From contig NC_087069.1 in the NCBI RefSeq assembly GCF_963678635.1, forward strand, positions 38,465,076 to 38,529,075: a DNA stretch of 64,000 nucleotides. Direction: 5' to 3'. The translations under genes and the position numbers were made by a program. The notes under the pieces were generated by a model. The model had not been told where the DNA came from, made no database searches, and saw nothing but the letters and a program-made list of their open reading frames with translations. Below are positions 34,495 through 47,463 of this stretch, piece by piece. How positions within the stretch are numbered: the stretch's first letter is position 1; each line of letters starts with the position of its first letter. Origin of the DNA: Symsagittifera roscoffensis (taxonomy: Eukaryota > Xenacoelomorpha > Acoela > Convolutidae).

Positions 34495-34885
34495 ACTGTT
34501 CTTTCCAAGTTTGATTTGATTTCGATTTCAAGTTTTGACTCAAATGAGCAATTAAATGATCAATCAGGATCTAGAAAAGGAATCACGACTGTCACCCCTG
34601 TCAGTTTCACCTTAACATATATCGTTAAAATCTGCTTAAAACAGTTCAGATAAAAAGATATTTATCCTAAAATTTATTAAAATCAATTGGTTTCTAAAAT
34701 TTTGGAATTCGACCTAAGATTGGACAGTCCAAACTTTGGATCTATTCCCAAGATCGTCATTTAGTTGTTCATGGTCACTAACGCTTACTTACCCATGATC
34801 TTAATAACCTAACACATAACATAACATAACATAACACCTATTACATGCAACTTGGTCTTTGGCCTAACACTCTTTCGCACATCAC
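34495..34885 (-). promoter_or_regulatory. G2 inter-ORF leader
   Basis: 391 bp between the G2 pol stop and the ORF3 ATG, equivalent in place to 8980-9478 of G1 but not alignable by eye. On the minus strand a pyrimidine-rich stretch ends in AAGCAG near 34634 and could be a 3' splice site. An (ATAAC)n-like run is at 34813-34836. Confidence 0.35.
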
Positions 34886-37207
34886 TCAGCCTATACTTAA
34901 ATAATATTTCTTATGTAGATATACTTGTATGTTCGTATCAGAGAATATCACGTGTACAAGCGCGTACAATTCCCGAGGATGCAGTCTTCCTCTATTTGGA
35001 TCGTACACTGGAAGCGAGAGCTCCTTCACGTCCATTTCCACAAGGAAGTCCCTCAGCCTCGTCAAAGACAAGACTAGGTTTTCTGGGTCCACGTGCTGCT
35101 TCTCCGTCGCCCTCGTTACCAAGAAGCACAAGTACTTTCCCGGTATCTGCGACACCGCCGGAGGTAAGGCTGCTACGCCCCCTATCCCTGGTTTTTGCTT
35201 CCAAAGGAATTCCACGTTTTTATATTCCCTCTTAAAATCTGCCGCTAGCGCCGTCCTAAAACTCATGTCTGCGGTGATTGCTACCGCACATGTTCTGTTT
35301 GTGAGTATGAAATCACTGTCTGTTAGTATTATGTTACTAGAATATTCATTTGGTAAATTAAAATATGACTCAACTACCCTGCCTATATCAGGTTTCTTAG
35401 GTTCTTCGCCTGTTTCTGCTTCTAACTCTCCTGTTTCTCTTGCTATTCTCAATTTTTTTATTATCAGGTTTTCAGTGTGGGTAAGTCCTACCCCCACTCC
35501 CCGGACAAAAATATCCATCGGCGTCCCCGTCGATCGCATGCCGGATATCAAGTCAAGGTTAGAAGCTGGAATGAGAAGTTGTCCTTCCTGGGCAGCCCAG
35601 GAAGGATCATCTCGTTCGGTCTTAATGTATTTCGCGCTTTCACGATCTACGTCTTGAATCGTAACGCTGGACTTTTTAGGGTCTGATGTCATTTCGTTCA
35701 GCCACTCTAAGACACGCAGATTCGTCAGGTCCTGTTCATTTGACTGCTGTTGCTCATCGTCGAATTCTACCTCGGGTTTCGACCAGTCGTCAACCCACTC
35801 ATCGTTGTGATCATCGACTATGTCAATGTCTTGTGACACGGTTATTTCCTCTAAACCCACTACTTCCTCCTTTATTTTCTTTAGATCTATCCTATCCACT
35901 ACAAAGTCGTCACCGTAAGGATTGTATTTCTTTCTTGGTCTCGTCCCGTCCTTCTGACGAGTCTGCATCGTGAACGGAAGGTCCGGTTCGAAGTTCTTGG
36001 GAACCTCTGTCTGTTCGGGATCCTGCCAATCTTTCTCTGCGTAGGGTAAGGTTTCATCGTCCGCTTCGATCTGTTCGTTTGGAACCAGGTCCAATGGTGT
36101 ATCCGTACCTTCCTCTACGACTTCGTTTCCATCGTTCTTCTCCCTGGTGCCTTTTTCATTGACCTCACAAGCAGGATCCATCATTAGATAATCCCCTTCT
36201 TCCATGTCTGCAGGTATACACCAGTCTTCTGTCGATGGATTGTGTGGCTTGTTGTTCTCGTAGTGGGCGGCTCGGCCAGTACTCAGTCTATAAAAGCGTC
36301 CCTCTTGGTGCACCTCCGTAATCATGAAGGGTCCCCTCCATTTCTTTAGAAGCTTCTTTGTCCCTTTCGGTGGTATAACGTTCTGAAATACCCATACGTA
36401 GTCTCCCACCGAGTGAGCCTTTGCACCAGCTGCTTTCTTGTCGATTCTTTTCCTCTGCCTTGCCTGTGCCTGCTGAGTGTTTCGTCTACACAGATCGTTC
36501 AACTCCTGTTGACGTCTGATCACATCCCTTACGTAAACCTGTGGAGATGTTTTCTTTCCCTCATACTCTGGGTAGAAGAATGTCAAGGGTAAAGACTTCT
36601 CGTGTCCCGTCAGCATCATGTGTGGACTGACTCCAGTGGTGGAGTGTTGCGTGCTATTATAAGCTCCCATCACCTGTGGAAGGTATCTGTCCCAATCGGT
36701 CATGTACCTGGAACAATATACCCTCAGCATCGACACTAACGTCCTATTCTGTCTTTCCACTAGGCCATTCGTTTGAGGGTGGTATGTCGTGGAGTCAGCC
36801 TGAGCGACCTGTGAGCGTCTCATAAGCTCTTTCGTAAGCTCTCCTACGAAAGCTGTTCCATTATCCGATTGAAACGTCATCGGACAACCATGTCTTGCTA
36901 TCCACGTGTTGATCAGGTGGTCGCATGTCTCTTCCGCCGAGGCAGTTATGCAGGGCACGGCCTCTGCATACTTCGTGAAGTGATCTATCATGACCAAGAC
37001 TTGGTTGTAACCGCTGTCTGTCATGCATATCTTCTGGTGATCTATCTGCACCACCTCGTTGAATTCAGACGACTCAATCGATTGTAAAGGAAATCGTAAT
37101 TTCCTTGGATCCTTGACCTGTTGGCATGACAGGCACGCTGTTACCCATTTCTCACATGCCTTTTTCATTCCAGGCCACTCAAAGCGCTTCAGGATCCTCT
37201 GATACAC
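34886..37207 (-). pseudogene. pol: G2 integrase and macro-like domain
   Basis: Open frame of 773 codons. It contains the end of the HHCC finger (KKACEKWVTACLSC), all three integrase catalytic residues in one frame (IDHQKI, QSDNGTAFVG, NGLVERQNRTL), the WRGPF GPY/F-type module and an acidic linker with RKKYNPYGDDF. The C-terminal macro-like domain (residues about 620-770) is closely similar to G1: SDFILTNRTCAVAITADMSF, YKNVEFL, CFLVTR, SLTRLRDFLVEM, SLPVYDPNRG and VYLHKKYYLS. Integrase is intact here, unlike in G1. The first His residues of the zinc finger are in the neighbouring frame because of a 1-nt deletion near 37230. Confidence 0.88.
35475..35514 (-). promoter_or_regulatory. 40-nt conserved block, G2 copy
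   Basis: Reverse complement is identical over 40 nt to 8357-8396 of G1. Flanking codons differ at synonymous sites on both sides. Confidence 0.5.
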
Positions 37208-38178
37208 TTTGTCGATCCCTTGATGCCCATCTGATCATGCGACCTGAACAATAGTTCTGTCTGATAGAGTTGCGGCAACACTATCGCGTTATATTTGTAT
37301 AAAACCTTGTCTTCTTCTCTTCTCCTGCAAGCCACGATCCCGTCCTTGTTCAGATATAATCTCCCCTCCTTCTGCATGAAGTATTGTCTCAGGATCCTAT
37401 AGCTGTCTTCTTCTAGGTCACCTTTGTCAGGTGCACCGTTTTCTATCCACCTTTTTAGGTTGCTTGTCATGCGATCATTTCTCTGCGCCCTTAGAAGGTC
37501 CGAGAGTCTGTATCTCGCCTTCAAGTACGTCTTCATGACTCTCATCTGACTATTCAGCTCGTTGGGCTGATGTGTGTCTTCTTCCATTTTAACGCACCAA
37601 ATCTTCGCCAACGGTTGTGTTTCTTGCTGAAACGGCCGAAGATCAGTCCTGACTACCTCTTTCTGCGGCAACAGGCTTATCGAACGTTTCGATACCGCTA
37701 TCGTTTCTAAGTCATCCGCTGCGTTGTCAAAGACTCTTTCGCTTGGTATTAGGTAGCGATCACTGTCAGAATCCTGGTACACCTCTCTGTCCAGGTCTCT
37801 CGCCCGAGTTTCCACTAGTAGCGTGTGTATCGCCAGTTCTGACAGTTCGGATCCCGAACTCGAGTTCCTGTCTGAATAGGTGTCCATTCCTGAGTTTCGG
37901 GAATCATCATCCGTCGAAGAGGTTGTGCTGGAGACTGCACGCTCCTCCAGATCATGTCTGTGCTTTCTTCGCATCCATCTGAACTCCCCGGACAAAACCT
38001 TGTTCTCTCGGTCCTCTTTCTCATCAGGAATTTCCTCGTTTATCTCAGACTCCCCGGACAAATTTCCTTGTCCCGGGTGTTGATCTTGTGATCGCTGGTT
38101 CTTCTCATCATCCTTCTCCCCGGACGAATAGTCTTGCAGCAGATTTTGTTCTACAACTTCACCCTCTTTATCCCGGTC
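37189..38178 (-). pseudogene. pol: G2 pol linker and start of integrase zinc finger
   Basis: Frame open from about 38178 to 37189; no ATG start is meaningful. The acidic linker has three LSGE/SSGE repeats encoded by near-identical TCCGGGGAG DNA (about 37984, 38052 and 38121). It then matches the G1 region upstream of integrase (KARYRLSDLLRAQ, LEEDSYRIL, LPQLYQTELLFRSHDQMG). The frame is lost after HDQMG by a 1-nt deletion. Confidence 0.82.
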
Positions 38179-39482
38179 TACAAAGGTGACGGTTTTCTTT
38201 CGCTTGCTGCTCCCTGTTCTTTCTGTCCGTAAGAAGTACTTGTTAAAATCTCCTGGGGTATTGAGGATACTAGTTGCTGAACTATTGTCCTACAATCCCT
38301 TTCGTTCTCTTCGTGCTGTCGTCTGGACGGCATGATCTTCACCTTCTCACTGACTGTTAGCGATGCCATTGCTGCTGTCCACTCGGGGTCATCTCTGGTC
38401 ACTTCTCTTTCTAACAATCCACCCAGCATCCGCATTACTTGTGGTGTGACTTGCACCGTTTTATCCAATAATGAGAGGCTGTTTATATTCATGCGAGAGA
38501 GTTCTTGCTGGACCAGGTTCGAGCGCAGCAACAAATCCAAGGGGACCGGGTCCTCCTTGGACAGGATCTTTATCTCGGCTGCTTTCTCTACAGGTAGCTC
38601 AGGGTGCCCTGGAATTGGATGTCCTGATTTATCCAACCATCTCGTTAAGGGAAGCTCTTCATAAGTTTCTTTGTCCAGAAACGAGAATCCCTCCTTTATT
38701 TCCGCCTGATTGGCCTGCTTCTGCTCCAATCTTTCATAGAACTCAGTTTTCTTGCTGAGGCTGTCAGCATTCTGGTGTTTATCACGCATCCTATGTTCGA
38801 TTATCATGTGGTAGCCATCCAGTCTTACTATCCATCTACCAATATAACTCTGATCCATCGAGTAGGTCTTCAACCAGGATAACGCTCTGTTGTCCACGCG
38901 TAACTTGAAGGGAGCGCTCCCCAAGTATGCACGGTACTTCTCCACAAAGGTGACTACTGCAAACATTTCTGCTTTTGGTGCGCCATATTTCATCTCTGTG
39001 TCACTCAAGACTTTGCTGCCGTATGCAATGGGACGGAGAACTGTTCTTCCGTTCCATTCTTGCTCTTGATGCAAGATTCCTGAGATTGCCACCACCGATG
39101 CGTCTGTGTCGAGAACATACATGCCCTTTTCTGTAGGCATGCCCAGCACTGGCGCTTCGCACAGTTCCCGCTTTATGTTCTCGAAAGCAACCTGTGCCTC
39201 ATCGTTCCATTCGAACTTTTTCCCTTTGTTGCGCATCAGCTTCTGCATCGGGTACACCTTGTCCGCATATCCTTTAATGAATTCACGGTAATAATTGGCA
39301 AACCCCAGGAAGCTCATTAGCTGTATGTCCGTCCTCGGAGCCTTCCATGTCAGCACAGCCTCTACTGCTTCTGGATCTGGCCTCACACCATGCCTGTCCA
39401 CCATTCTTCCCAGGTACTTGATCGAATCCCTAAGGATTTCACATTCGATGGTTTGCATTTCAAGCCTGCTCTTTTCATACAT
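38178..39482 (-). pseudogene. pol: G2 end of RT, RNase H and linker
   Basis: Matches the G1 pol segment from RT thumb to linker: ECEILRDSIKYLGRMVDRHG, the connection region GFANYYREF, RNase H with DTDASVVAISG and VDNRALSWL, then the linker. The true homologous frame starts near 39445, where a 1-nt deletion separates it from the upstream RT ORF; residues before that are out of frame. It ends at TAG 38178-38180 after a further frameshift near 38200. Confidence 0.85.
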
Positions 39483-42400
39483 CCGAAGACCTCATCGAGC
39501 CGATCAATGTGATCCTCCAGGGTCGGTGTCGCTATGACTACATCATCCACGTAGCACATCAAGAGATTCCCGTACTTTTTGGTCACTCCTGTCAAAGCCT
39601 GAGCCATCAGCCTTTGAAAAGTTGCTGTTGCATTGCACAAGCCGAAGGGCATCCTCTTCCACTGGTACAACCCCAATTCGCACGCGAAACCGGTTTTCTC
39701 CCTATCCTTTTTCCGCAAGGGAACCTGCCAGAAGGCAGAACCTAAGTCCAATGTGGTGAAGAACTTGGCATCACCAAGTTTAGATAGGCTCTCGTCTATT
39801 CGCGGTATCGGGTACGCATCTTTCATCGTTACCGCGTTCAAGTAACGAAAGTCGCAACAAAATCTAAGCTGCCCCCCTTTCTTTTTCGCCATTACTACTC
39901 CGCAAGCCCATGGCGATTTCGAGGGTTCTATCATGTCGTATTCAAGCAACATTTCTATTTCCGCTCGGCACGCTTCCGATTTATGTGGCGTCATTCGCCT
40001 TGCGCCTTCCCTATGGGGAACGGCGCCCTCTTCTAGTTCGATTTCGTGTTTGACGAAATTACAGCAACCGATGTCCGCCTTATGTTTTGAAAATACATCG
40101 GCATTCCGATTTAGGAGGTCCCGCAGTTTTTCAAAATCTCCCTCACCTATTTTTCCTTTTAAATGTTCTATTTCTGGCAAAACCGGTTTGTCAGAATCTA
40201 GTTCATATGACGAGGGGCGTTCCGGAAAATTCGAGCAGCTTGATAAGCCGTCGTCCGTTTCGGATTTCATTGAAAACAATTTATGAATAGATTTTAATTC
40301 ATTAATTCTCTTTAAGATTTTATCTTTATTTGCATGATAAGGACAGTCTTTCACACTATATTTCTTCGAGTTTTCTGTCTCCTCATAGTCGGTCCTCATC
40401 GGCAAGGCGTAGCCAAGCTTCTTTCCACGCTGGATTGAAACCGTGGTGTCCAGTGTGTTCAGCAACACACTGGCACACAGTCCGTTTCGCGTTACCGAGA
40501 AGCTCCGGCCTAAAATCACCGAACTCTGACTATTTGGATTCGGTACTAAGCAAACCTGTTTACTATCACTCAACGAATTTAGATTTCTCATTCTAAAAAC
40601 TGCTACTACAGCTTGTCCTGGTTGTAATTTTACTTTTCTATCCAAAAAAACTGGTACCTTATTTTCGTCTGTTATTATCCTATTAATTGGTCTCTTAACA
40701 TACTTTCGGTCCGGGTTTCTAATCCGTATCAGACCGTTGTTCAAATCAATCATCACGTCAAAATTCCTGGCAAAATCTCTGCCCAAGATGAATTGGTCGG
40801 CATCGTCCAGATTCTCTACCACCAGGAAGCTCATCCAAAGATCCCGTCCTCCCATGTGGAGGACCGTTATTGGTGTTCTTCCGGCTACGTAGATAGCTCC
40901 TCGATTGGCTGCAGCCAGTCGGAGATTCGTTGGAATCAGATCTTCCCGCGTGAAGCCCATTCTTTCCCAAGTTTTTATCGGCATCACACTCACTACCGCT
41001 CCTGTGTCCAGAAGCCCTGTGACTCCGATTTTTGTTCCGTTGGTGTCGAGCAGATGTGCTGTCACATCTGCTTCATATCCAATGTGTACTGCGTCTTGTT
41101 CCATCATGGCGTCATGGCCTATCCTGCGGACCTTGAGTTCCTCTTCTCCCAAATAGATCTGCCCTATTTGGTCATCATCTGTTGTTACATAAGTCCTGGT
41201 GTAGATGCTGATCCCATCCACGTTCAGCATCACTTGATACGGCCCATAGACTTCTAGGTAGCGTCCATGAAGTTTCTTCATGCGAGGGCCACCCGTCGTT
41301 AGTAGTGCCCTCACAGCCCTCGACTCGGTGCGTGGCTCCATCTGCCTCAGATAGTCTGCATATGTGTCCAAATGCATCAAAGTGAACTCAGACGGTTCAC
41401 TCAGATTTCTGATTACCTGATGCCCTGCCACCGAGATTATCGACTGTATTTTACTTCCTTGCGGTGCCATACCGAACCTCTGACCAGAGATAACATTAAG
41501 TTTCATGCTCAAGCTGCTTGGTGCTTTTGCCTCTTCAACTTCCGTTGCTTCGAAGGCGTTCAGTTGCTCCTGTAATTTTTCATTCTCCAGCTCGAGTTTC
41601 ACCTTTTGTTCAATCTCTTTCGTCACTAGTTCCTGCTGTACTCTATTTATAGCATCCCTCGCAGCTGCCCTATAATCGATTTTGAAGTCATCGGCCGCAG
41701 TTGCTGGTTCCGGTTCACGTGCTTCCTCTGTTACCGCTTGCATCTTCTTTGCCACCAGCTCTTGAGGTTTATCCTTTCTGCGTGCCTCCGCTTGACTCAA
41801 AAGTCGAGTCTTGCTGGCTTTCACTCCTGACAAAGCTTCTTCATGTCTTGGATGCTTGATGTCTGCCACTGCATCCCAGAATTGCGGACAATCTGATTTA
41901 AAATGACCTTCCAAGTTACAAAAGAAACACCTCGGGCCGAATTTCGCAATTACTCCTCTCATGAAATCCTCATGATCCAACTCTGAAGCATCTTCGTCCT
42001 CGAGGCTAAAGCCTACTGCTTTCATGCCTTGTTTGTAAGCTGGGCATGCTGACACATGATGGTCTGTTGAACTGCAATTAGCACAAGAACGTCTCTTGTC
42101 CATATCATCCCTCGGTTTGTACCAATTTTTCCCTTGGTTTGCTGGTCCGTTGTTAAAATTTCCATAATTGTTCTTGTAATATCCAGATCTCGAAGGAGGT
42201 TTCAACAATAGATACTCTTTTGATTTGAGCCTCAACTCCTCCGGTGTTGGCGCATTAGTTGATAGTGGTGTGTAATGCGTTGCTAGCATCGTACGAAGTT
42301 CATCATTTTTCACACCATCGATGAATTTTGAGGCTACGGCCAGGTTCATCCTTCGGTTTGACTCATCCGGTTGGCTGCGTCTTCTCAGCATTTCCAAATC

Positions 42401-44488
42401 ATCGAGAAACTTGTCTATTGTTTCATCTTCTCGTTGCCTCCGTTTCTCGAAGCGCATCATCGCCTGGTGCCCCTGCATCCCTGATCCGAAACGGTTTAAC
42501 AAGATTTCGAAGATTTTCTCAGCAGTGTCACGTTGATACTGTTTCTTGGCTATGACACAGTTCAGGGCTGTCCCTTCTAAGTTGCTGGTGAGCGCGCTGC
42601 ATTCCTGTCTCTCCGACAAGTCCTCTTCCTCGAAATGCAGCTTCATTACCTCTATCCAGGTATCAATACAGCCATCAGATTCGTCTTTGTAGCATCTTGG
42701 TTTCTTAAAGACTCTTCTGGACTTCTCACTGCGTTCATTGGTTCTTGATAACCTCGTCAGGAATGTCTCTAAAGACCTGTTCAGGGGTTCAAATGCTGTG
42801 ACCATTGCCGTAGCATCCTTTGAGTGTCCCGCTTGAGTGTCCTCACACCTTGTCGAAGGCTCTGTGTGCGGTGCATCCCTGCAATCCGAATCACCATGAG
42901 CGTTTCCCGCTTGGCCCATATGACTCCTCCTCGGGCTTGTATGCCCCATGTTGCCAGAATCGCTTCTCCCAGTCGCATGTGTGCTTTGCGTTGGTCGTTC
43001 GTTCGAGGTTTGTCTGTTCCCCGTTGAACTTGCTCTACTGTTCGGGCCCCATGCTGTATTACCCCTTGTGGCATAGCCTGATGAACTGCCCCTGCCTCTA
43101 GTGGATCCATACGTCTTCCTCCTTTGATGTTCATTGAAGTTCACCCTCGGTTCCCTGCTGGGACCTCCCGAGTTCGGCTCTCCTTCTTTTGGTCCACTCT
43201 TGCTGCTTAGTAGCCCGTCCAACCTATCCATGATAGCCTGAGTTCGCCTCTCCATCATCGCGTCTATCTTTGTGTCAAGAGACCCAAGAGACTGCTCTTG
43301 CTGAATTCTTAACTTCTCCATGTCGGCTCTTAAGCGTAACTCCCTCTGTTCCGCCTCTCTTGTCATTCGCGACAAGTTCCTCGTCATATGTTCGTCCGTT
43401 CTTTCTTTCAAGCGTTTTTCGCTTCTGCCAACTTCTTGTCTGTTGCGGTATATTTCTTCCCGCAGAATTTCTCTTTCAATGTGAACAGCTCTTTCTAGTT
43501 CACTCATCCTTATCGACATCTGTTCATTTTGTTCTCCTAAACTGCCCACTATGTTGTTTAAGGCTTCCTCTAGTGCTGCCCCGTTATCCATGAGTGGCGT
43601 CACTAGTGGTGGTGTAACCCTGTCGGTCCCAGGTAACTTCGTGCTTGTCGAGATCCGGGCCTTGACTCTCTGCTTCAACGTCTTTTCATTATTTAATTCA
43701 GGATCCATTAACGCGTTGCCAAGCCCTCTGGTTTTATTCTCACCAGGTTGTGGCTCCGAACTTGCTCTAATCGCGAAGTCTTTTGACTGGCCTGGTGTGT
43801 TTGCCTCTTTGCTTATCGTTGTCACTACACCAAATTTGTCCATGGTTCCAGTCTCTCTTCCGACGTGTGCCTCACTCTCCTGGATCGAACTATTGAGGCT
43901 TACTTGAGATCCAGAGTCCCCTTGCTCCTCTTCATCTTCTTCCTCCTGAGACTCACCATCGTTTCCTGCTCCTCCTCCCATGCTGAATGGAAAGATGTTT
44001 CCGAAGGTGTTCTTAATTCTTTCTGAGAACGATGATGATGTCGTTTGTTTCCCAGTTCCGCTTGCCATCATAGTGTTGTCTGTCGGAGATCTTCTCGTTG
44101 CCGCTACCTCAGTTGAGATGTCGGACAGTTCCGACATCTCTTCTCGATCCAATGTCCCGGTGGAAGTGGCAAAATCATGGCCTTGTTCTACCGGGGTAGA
44201 TTCACTCGCCAGCCTTCTGCCTCTCCCTTCTTCCAGTTCATTTACCTCCTGGTTGTCATTCATGGTATGGTCCGTATTGACCTCCACTTCTAACAGTTCT
44301 CTTCGCTCTTCTGAGGTCTTTTGACTTCTCGTTTCAACCATTCTGCCTGAAACCGTCCCCCTTTTGTCAGACCGGGATCGCTTGATCCAATCCACAAAAG
44401 GATCGGTCATCGTTTTTCTTTGCTTCTCAGGTATGAATTTCCTAGAGCTATTACCTCGTTTTGGTATCCTTGACTTGTCTAAACTCAT
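39383..44488 (-). pseudogene. gag-pol: G2 Gag, protease and reverse transcriptase
   Basis: 1,701-codon ORF with ATG at 44488; a second ATG (MVETRSQKT) aligns with the G1 start. Gag has no internal stop here: acidic N-terminus, long coiled coil (nt about 43540-43260), gag domain (FKKPRCYKDESDGCIDTW...MMRFEKRRQRED), and two intact CCHC knuckles (CANCSSTDHH..., CFFCNLEGHFKSDC). The protease has GLLDTGAVVSVMP. A linker conserved with G1 (SETDDGLSSCSNFPERP) precedes RT with LDLGSAFWQVPL and YVDD. Gag and pol are in one frame, so no gag-pol frameshift or stop is needed in this family. The homologous frame ends near 39445. Confidence 0.92.
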
Positions 44489-47463
44489 TCTCTATTTGTC
44501 ACTTTCCTATGCCTACTCTTGACTCAATTGCTAGAGACCTTATAGTTTTATTAACAATAATAATGACACAACACAATAGATTCCACAAGATTCTATTAAA
44601 TAGTGACCAAGAATCCCTGTATGTTGTCAGAGTACAGTTTGTATAAAATTTATTCACACTAACCGATTATCGGTCCAAAGATCTGGAAACTAGCACAATA
44701 TGATGTTATCAGTCAATTTAAAAGATAGTGTATTCACTACCCAATCAAGCACAGTTTACGTTGATTTAAAATCAAAAACAAAAATATATATTGACACAAT
44801 ATGAATGTATATATAAAAAAAACGTATGTGTCTTGTACTCTTAGTCGGTCGCAGTACAATAGTCGAACCTGTCTTTTAAAGAAAAAGCTTTCCCTGCTTG
44901 GTGCTGCACCAAACAGACAAAACTTTGAAGGCAGTAATTTTCTCAAGTGGGCGTCTATTGCACCCACCGAGTACTGTGTTACCTATCTGCCTTCGGACTG
45001 CCCGAGCTAGAACTACTAAAATCCTCAGGGCAGTCACTTTTCCCAAAAACGTATTATGTTTCAATCCACACCAATGAGTCACGCTCTTTTTAATTTAGAC
45101 TTAGTGTCGCGAATATCCGAGTTCGGACCTGTTTTGTATTAGTCTGGTTCTTTTTGAAAGGCAAGTTACCAGTGCAGTCACTGATACCTAGCCTGTGTAT
45201 TAATAACCTAATACCTCTCGCTTTTTAGTCTTTCTTTCGTTTACCTAAGTCCTTAATAAAATAATTTCCCTCCGGATTGGCACAAATAGGACCCTTCCGG
45301 ACTGTCAGAATATGGACCCCTCCGGATTGGGACCCCTCCGAGTTAGTTAATAGTAGACCCCTCCGGATTTGGACCCCTCCGGTTTTGTGGAAAGTAGACC
45401 CCTCCGGATTCGGACCCCTCTGACTTTGAAAAATTTCGACCCCTCCGGATTGGGAGCCCTTAACTCTGTCAAAGTAGCTTTTCGTAGTTTTCTTAATTTC
45501 AGCTTATACCCCTCCGGATACGTTCTGCGTTGTTTTTATGCTGTTTGAATTAACTGGGAAGGGTATATGGTCCTTTCCTAGACCCCTCCGGATTGAAGTT
45601 AAGGCACTTATTTGACAATTCACACTAACGGTGAAGGGTCTTATCTCTTGCCTAATTTCGACTCTATTATGGTTGTCTTGTGCCTTCACCCCTCCCTTTT
45701 TGTCTAGAACTGTCCTAAGTTATTTAGTTCAATCGCTATCAACTTTTGGTAGGGGTATAAGGGTTTTTCAGAAAAATTTATAAAACGTGAAGGGTGTACC
45801 CCTCCGGATTTGTGTAATTTGCTAAAAACAATCTCAAAAAATTTTCTCGCTCGTTTTTCCGGGAAATTTCCCAATCCTGTCAGTAAGCTCAGCTAATCTC
45901 TGATCTATTGGTACCAAGATCAACTCGATATGCTCTGTAGTTCCAAAGTTATTAACCAAAACGTCTTTTTTCCAAACTCAAAAATTTTCTCTCTTATAGG
46001 TTCCGCCTAACTTTTTCCGCAAATCTGGTCCTTTCGACCTAAAAATTATTGATCTGAGCTTAGAAGGCCTATACTCTTCTAGTTCAATGCAAAAGACCCG
46101 ATCTAAAACGCTTTTGTAGAAAAAATTTGCGAAAAACTGTGCTACCTGGACCCCTCCGGATTGATGAATCCACCAAATCAAACACGTTATGTCCGATTTC
46201 TCTGCAACCCGGAAGGCTTTCGGGTAGCGGGTTTTAAAACTCGTAGATTCACTAGTGGGCGTTGTCCGAACAACTATTTTTACTGTCCTAACTCAAAGAT
46301 TTCAAAAAATTTTTTGATTTTATAGTGTTTCTTACTATCAAAAAATGGGAAAATTTGGTTTTTGGTACCAAACTAGTTCCAACCACTTCCGAACTAAAGT
46401 TAACCGGTTCTACTTATTACAGTAGTGCAGTTACGATGTAACACACTAACTTAGCGCTTTTTTCCGTTTCAAAAAATATCGATATCTCAAAAATCGCGAC
46501 TTGTGGGGGGATCAAAATATCGCTATTTTGACCCTAAAAACCGGTCTGTTTTCGTTGTTTTTAACTGAAAAACGATATAAGACTATTAATATAGGCTATA
46601 TAAGTAATAATATTAGTAATACTATACCCCACCGGGTTTGTTTATTATCCGAATTAAGGTGCTTAACTCGGATATTCGCAGTTCGGTGAAGGGTCACTAC
46701 AGTGCAGCACTGTCGAGCCCCCCACAGATTACTATCTTACTTTTTGTACCAAAAGGGATACAAAACTTGTTAACGATACCCAACAGTCGATTGTTGTTGT
46801 CGTTGAGCCCCTTCTTGTTGCTCCTTGTACTGCTTGCCGGATCGGTCTTCACCCAGGACCCTTCCGAATTGAGCGCAAATCAGCTGACCCTTCAGGATTG
46901 AGCGCAATTTATCATTAACGTGCTTAAATGCTCAAATAACTCTACAGTACAAGCCTCACAAACGGGCCACAAAATTGATCGTAACAATCCTGACTGATAT
47001 AAATGCCTGTAACAACAATATATCTATCAACAACAAACGGGGGGGTTGAATCACATCTTGTCTGGGGGGATGATTTCTACTGATTTTTTACTTTTTTTTT
47101 ACTGTTTTTGGTTTTTTCGGTTATTTTTTTTATGTTTTTTGTTTTTCTTGGGTACTATACTATTTTTTGTTTGGTTTTACTTATATCTTTAAGTGTTTTT
47201 GATCACCAACCACTCAGGGGACGAGGAAACGGCCGATCCCCCCACCCTTCCTGGTTTGTGAATTTTCGGTCTTAACTAGGTTAAAAAACTATTCACGGCA
47301 ATCCGAAAGGCCTCCGCGTTCCGAACTACCCTTCCGCCCCGGCGGTTTAGGCCTATTAAGGGCGTTAATGTGAGCATCCGCTCGGCGCGGAGTGCTCGTT
47401 AACGGTTCCGCCGGTCATGATGTTATAAAAGAATAACACCCAGGAGCGCCATAAAAACATACA
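44489..47463. other. Non-coding region right of G2
   Basis: About 3 kb without a convincing gene, where the G2 leader and 5' LTR should lie. It is AT-rich at 44500-44830, with a CCCCTCCGGATT minisatellite at 45264-46160, runs of T near 47090-47170, and a GC-rich patch at 47285-47420 (GGAAGGCC/CCTTCCG motifs). Short phrases such as ACCCCTCCGG, AATCCGGAAGGCT and GGTGAAGGG also occur in the G1 LTR. A distant LTR relationship is therefore possible but not shown. Confidence 0.4.
45264..46160 (+). repeat. Degenerate ACCCCTCCGGATT minisatellite
   Basis: About a dozen near-copies of ACCCCTCCGGATTNGG, densest at 45310-45450 where they are 15-40 bp apart. Single copies continue near 45508, 45582, 45799 and 46149. 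Each core holds the palindrome TCCGGA. One related copy (ACCCCTCCGGTTT) lies in each G1 LTR. Confidence 0.75.

Noticed and set aside
32946-44324. Many + strand ORFs of 60-240 codons across G2
   Set aside because: They overlap the minus-strand gag, pol and ORF3 frames, whose protein motifs are clear. The + strand translations are Ser/Phe/Leu-rich shadows without family features.
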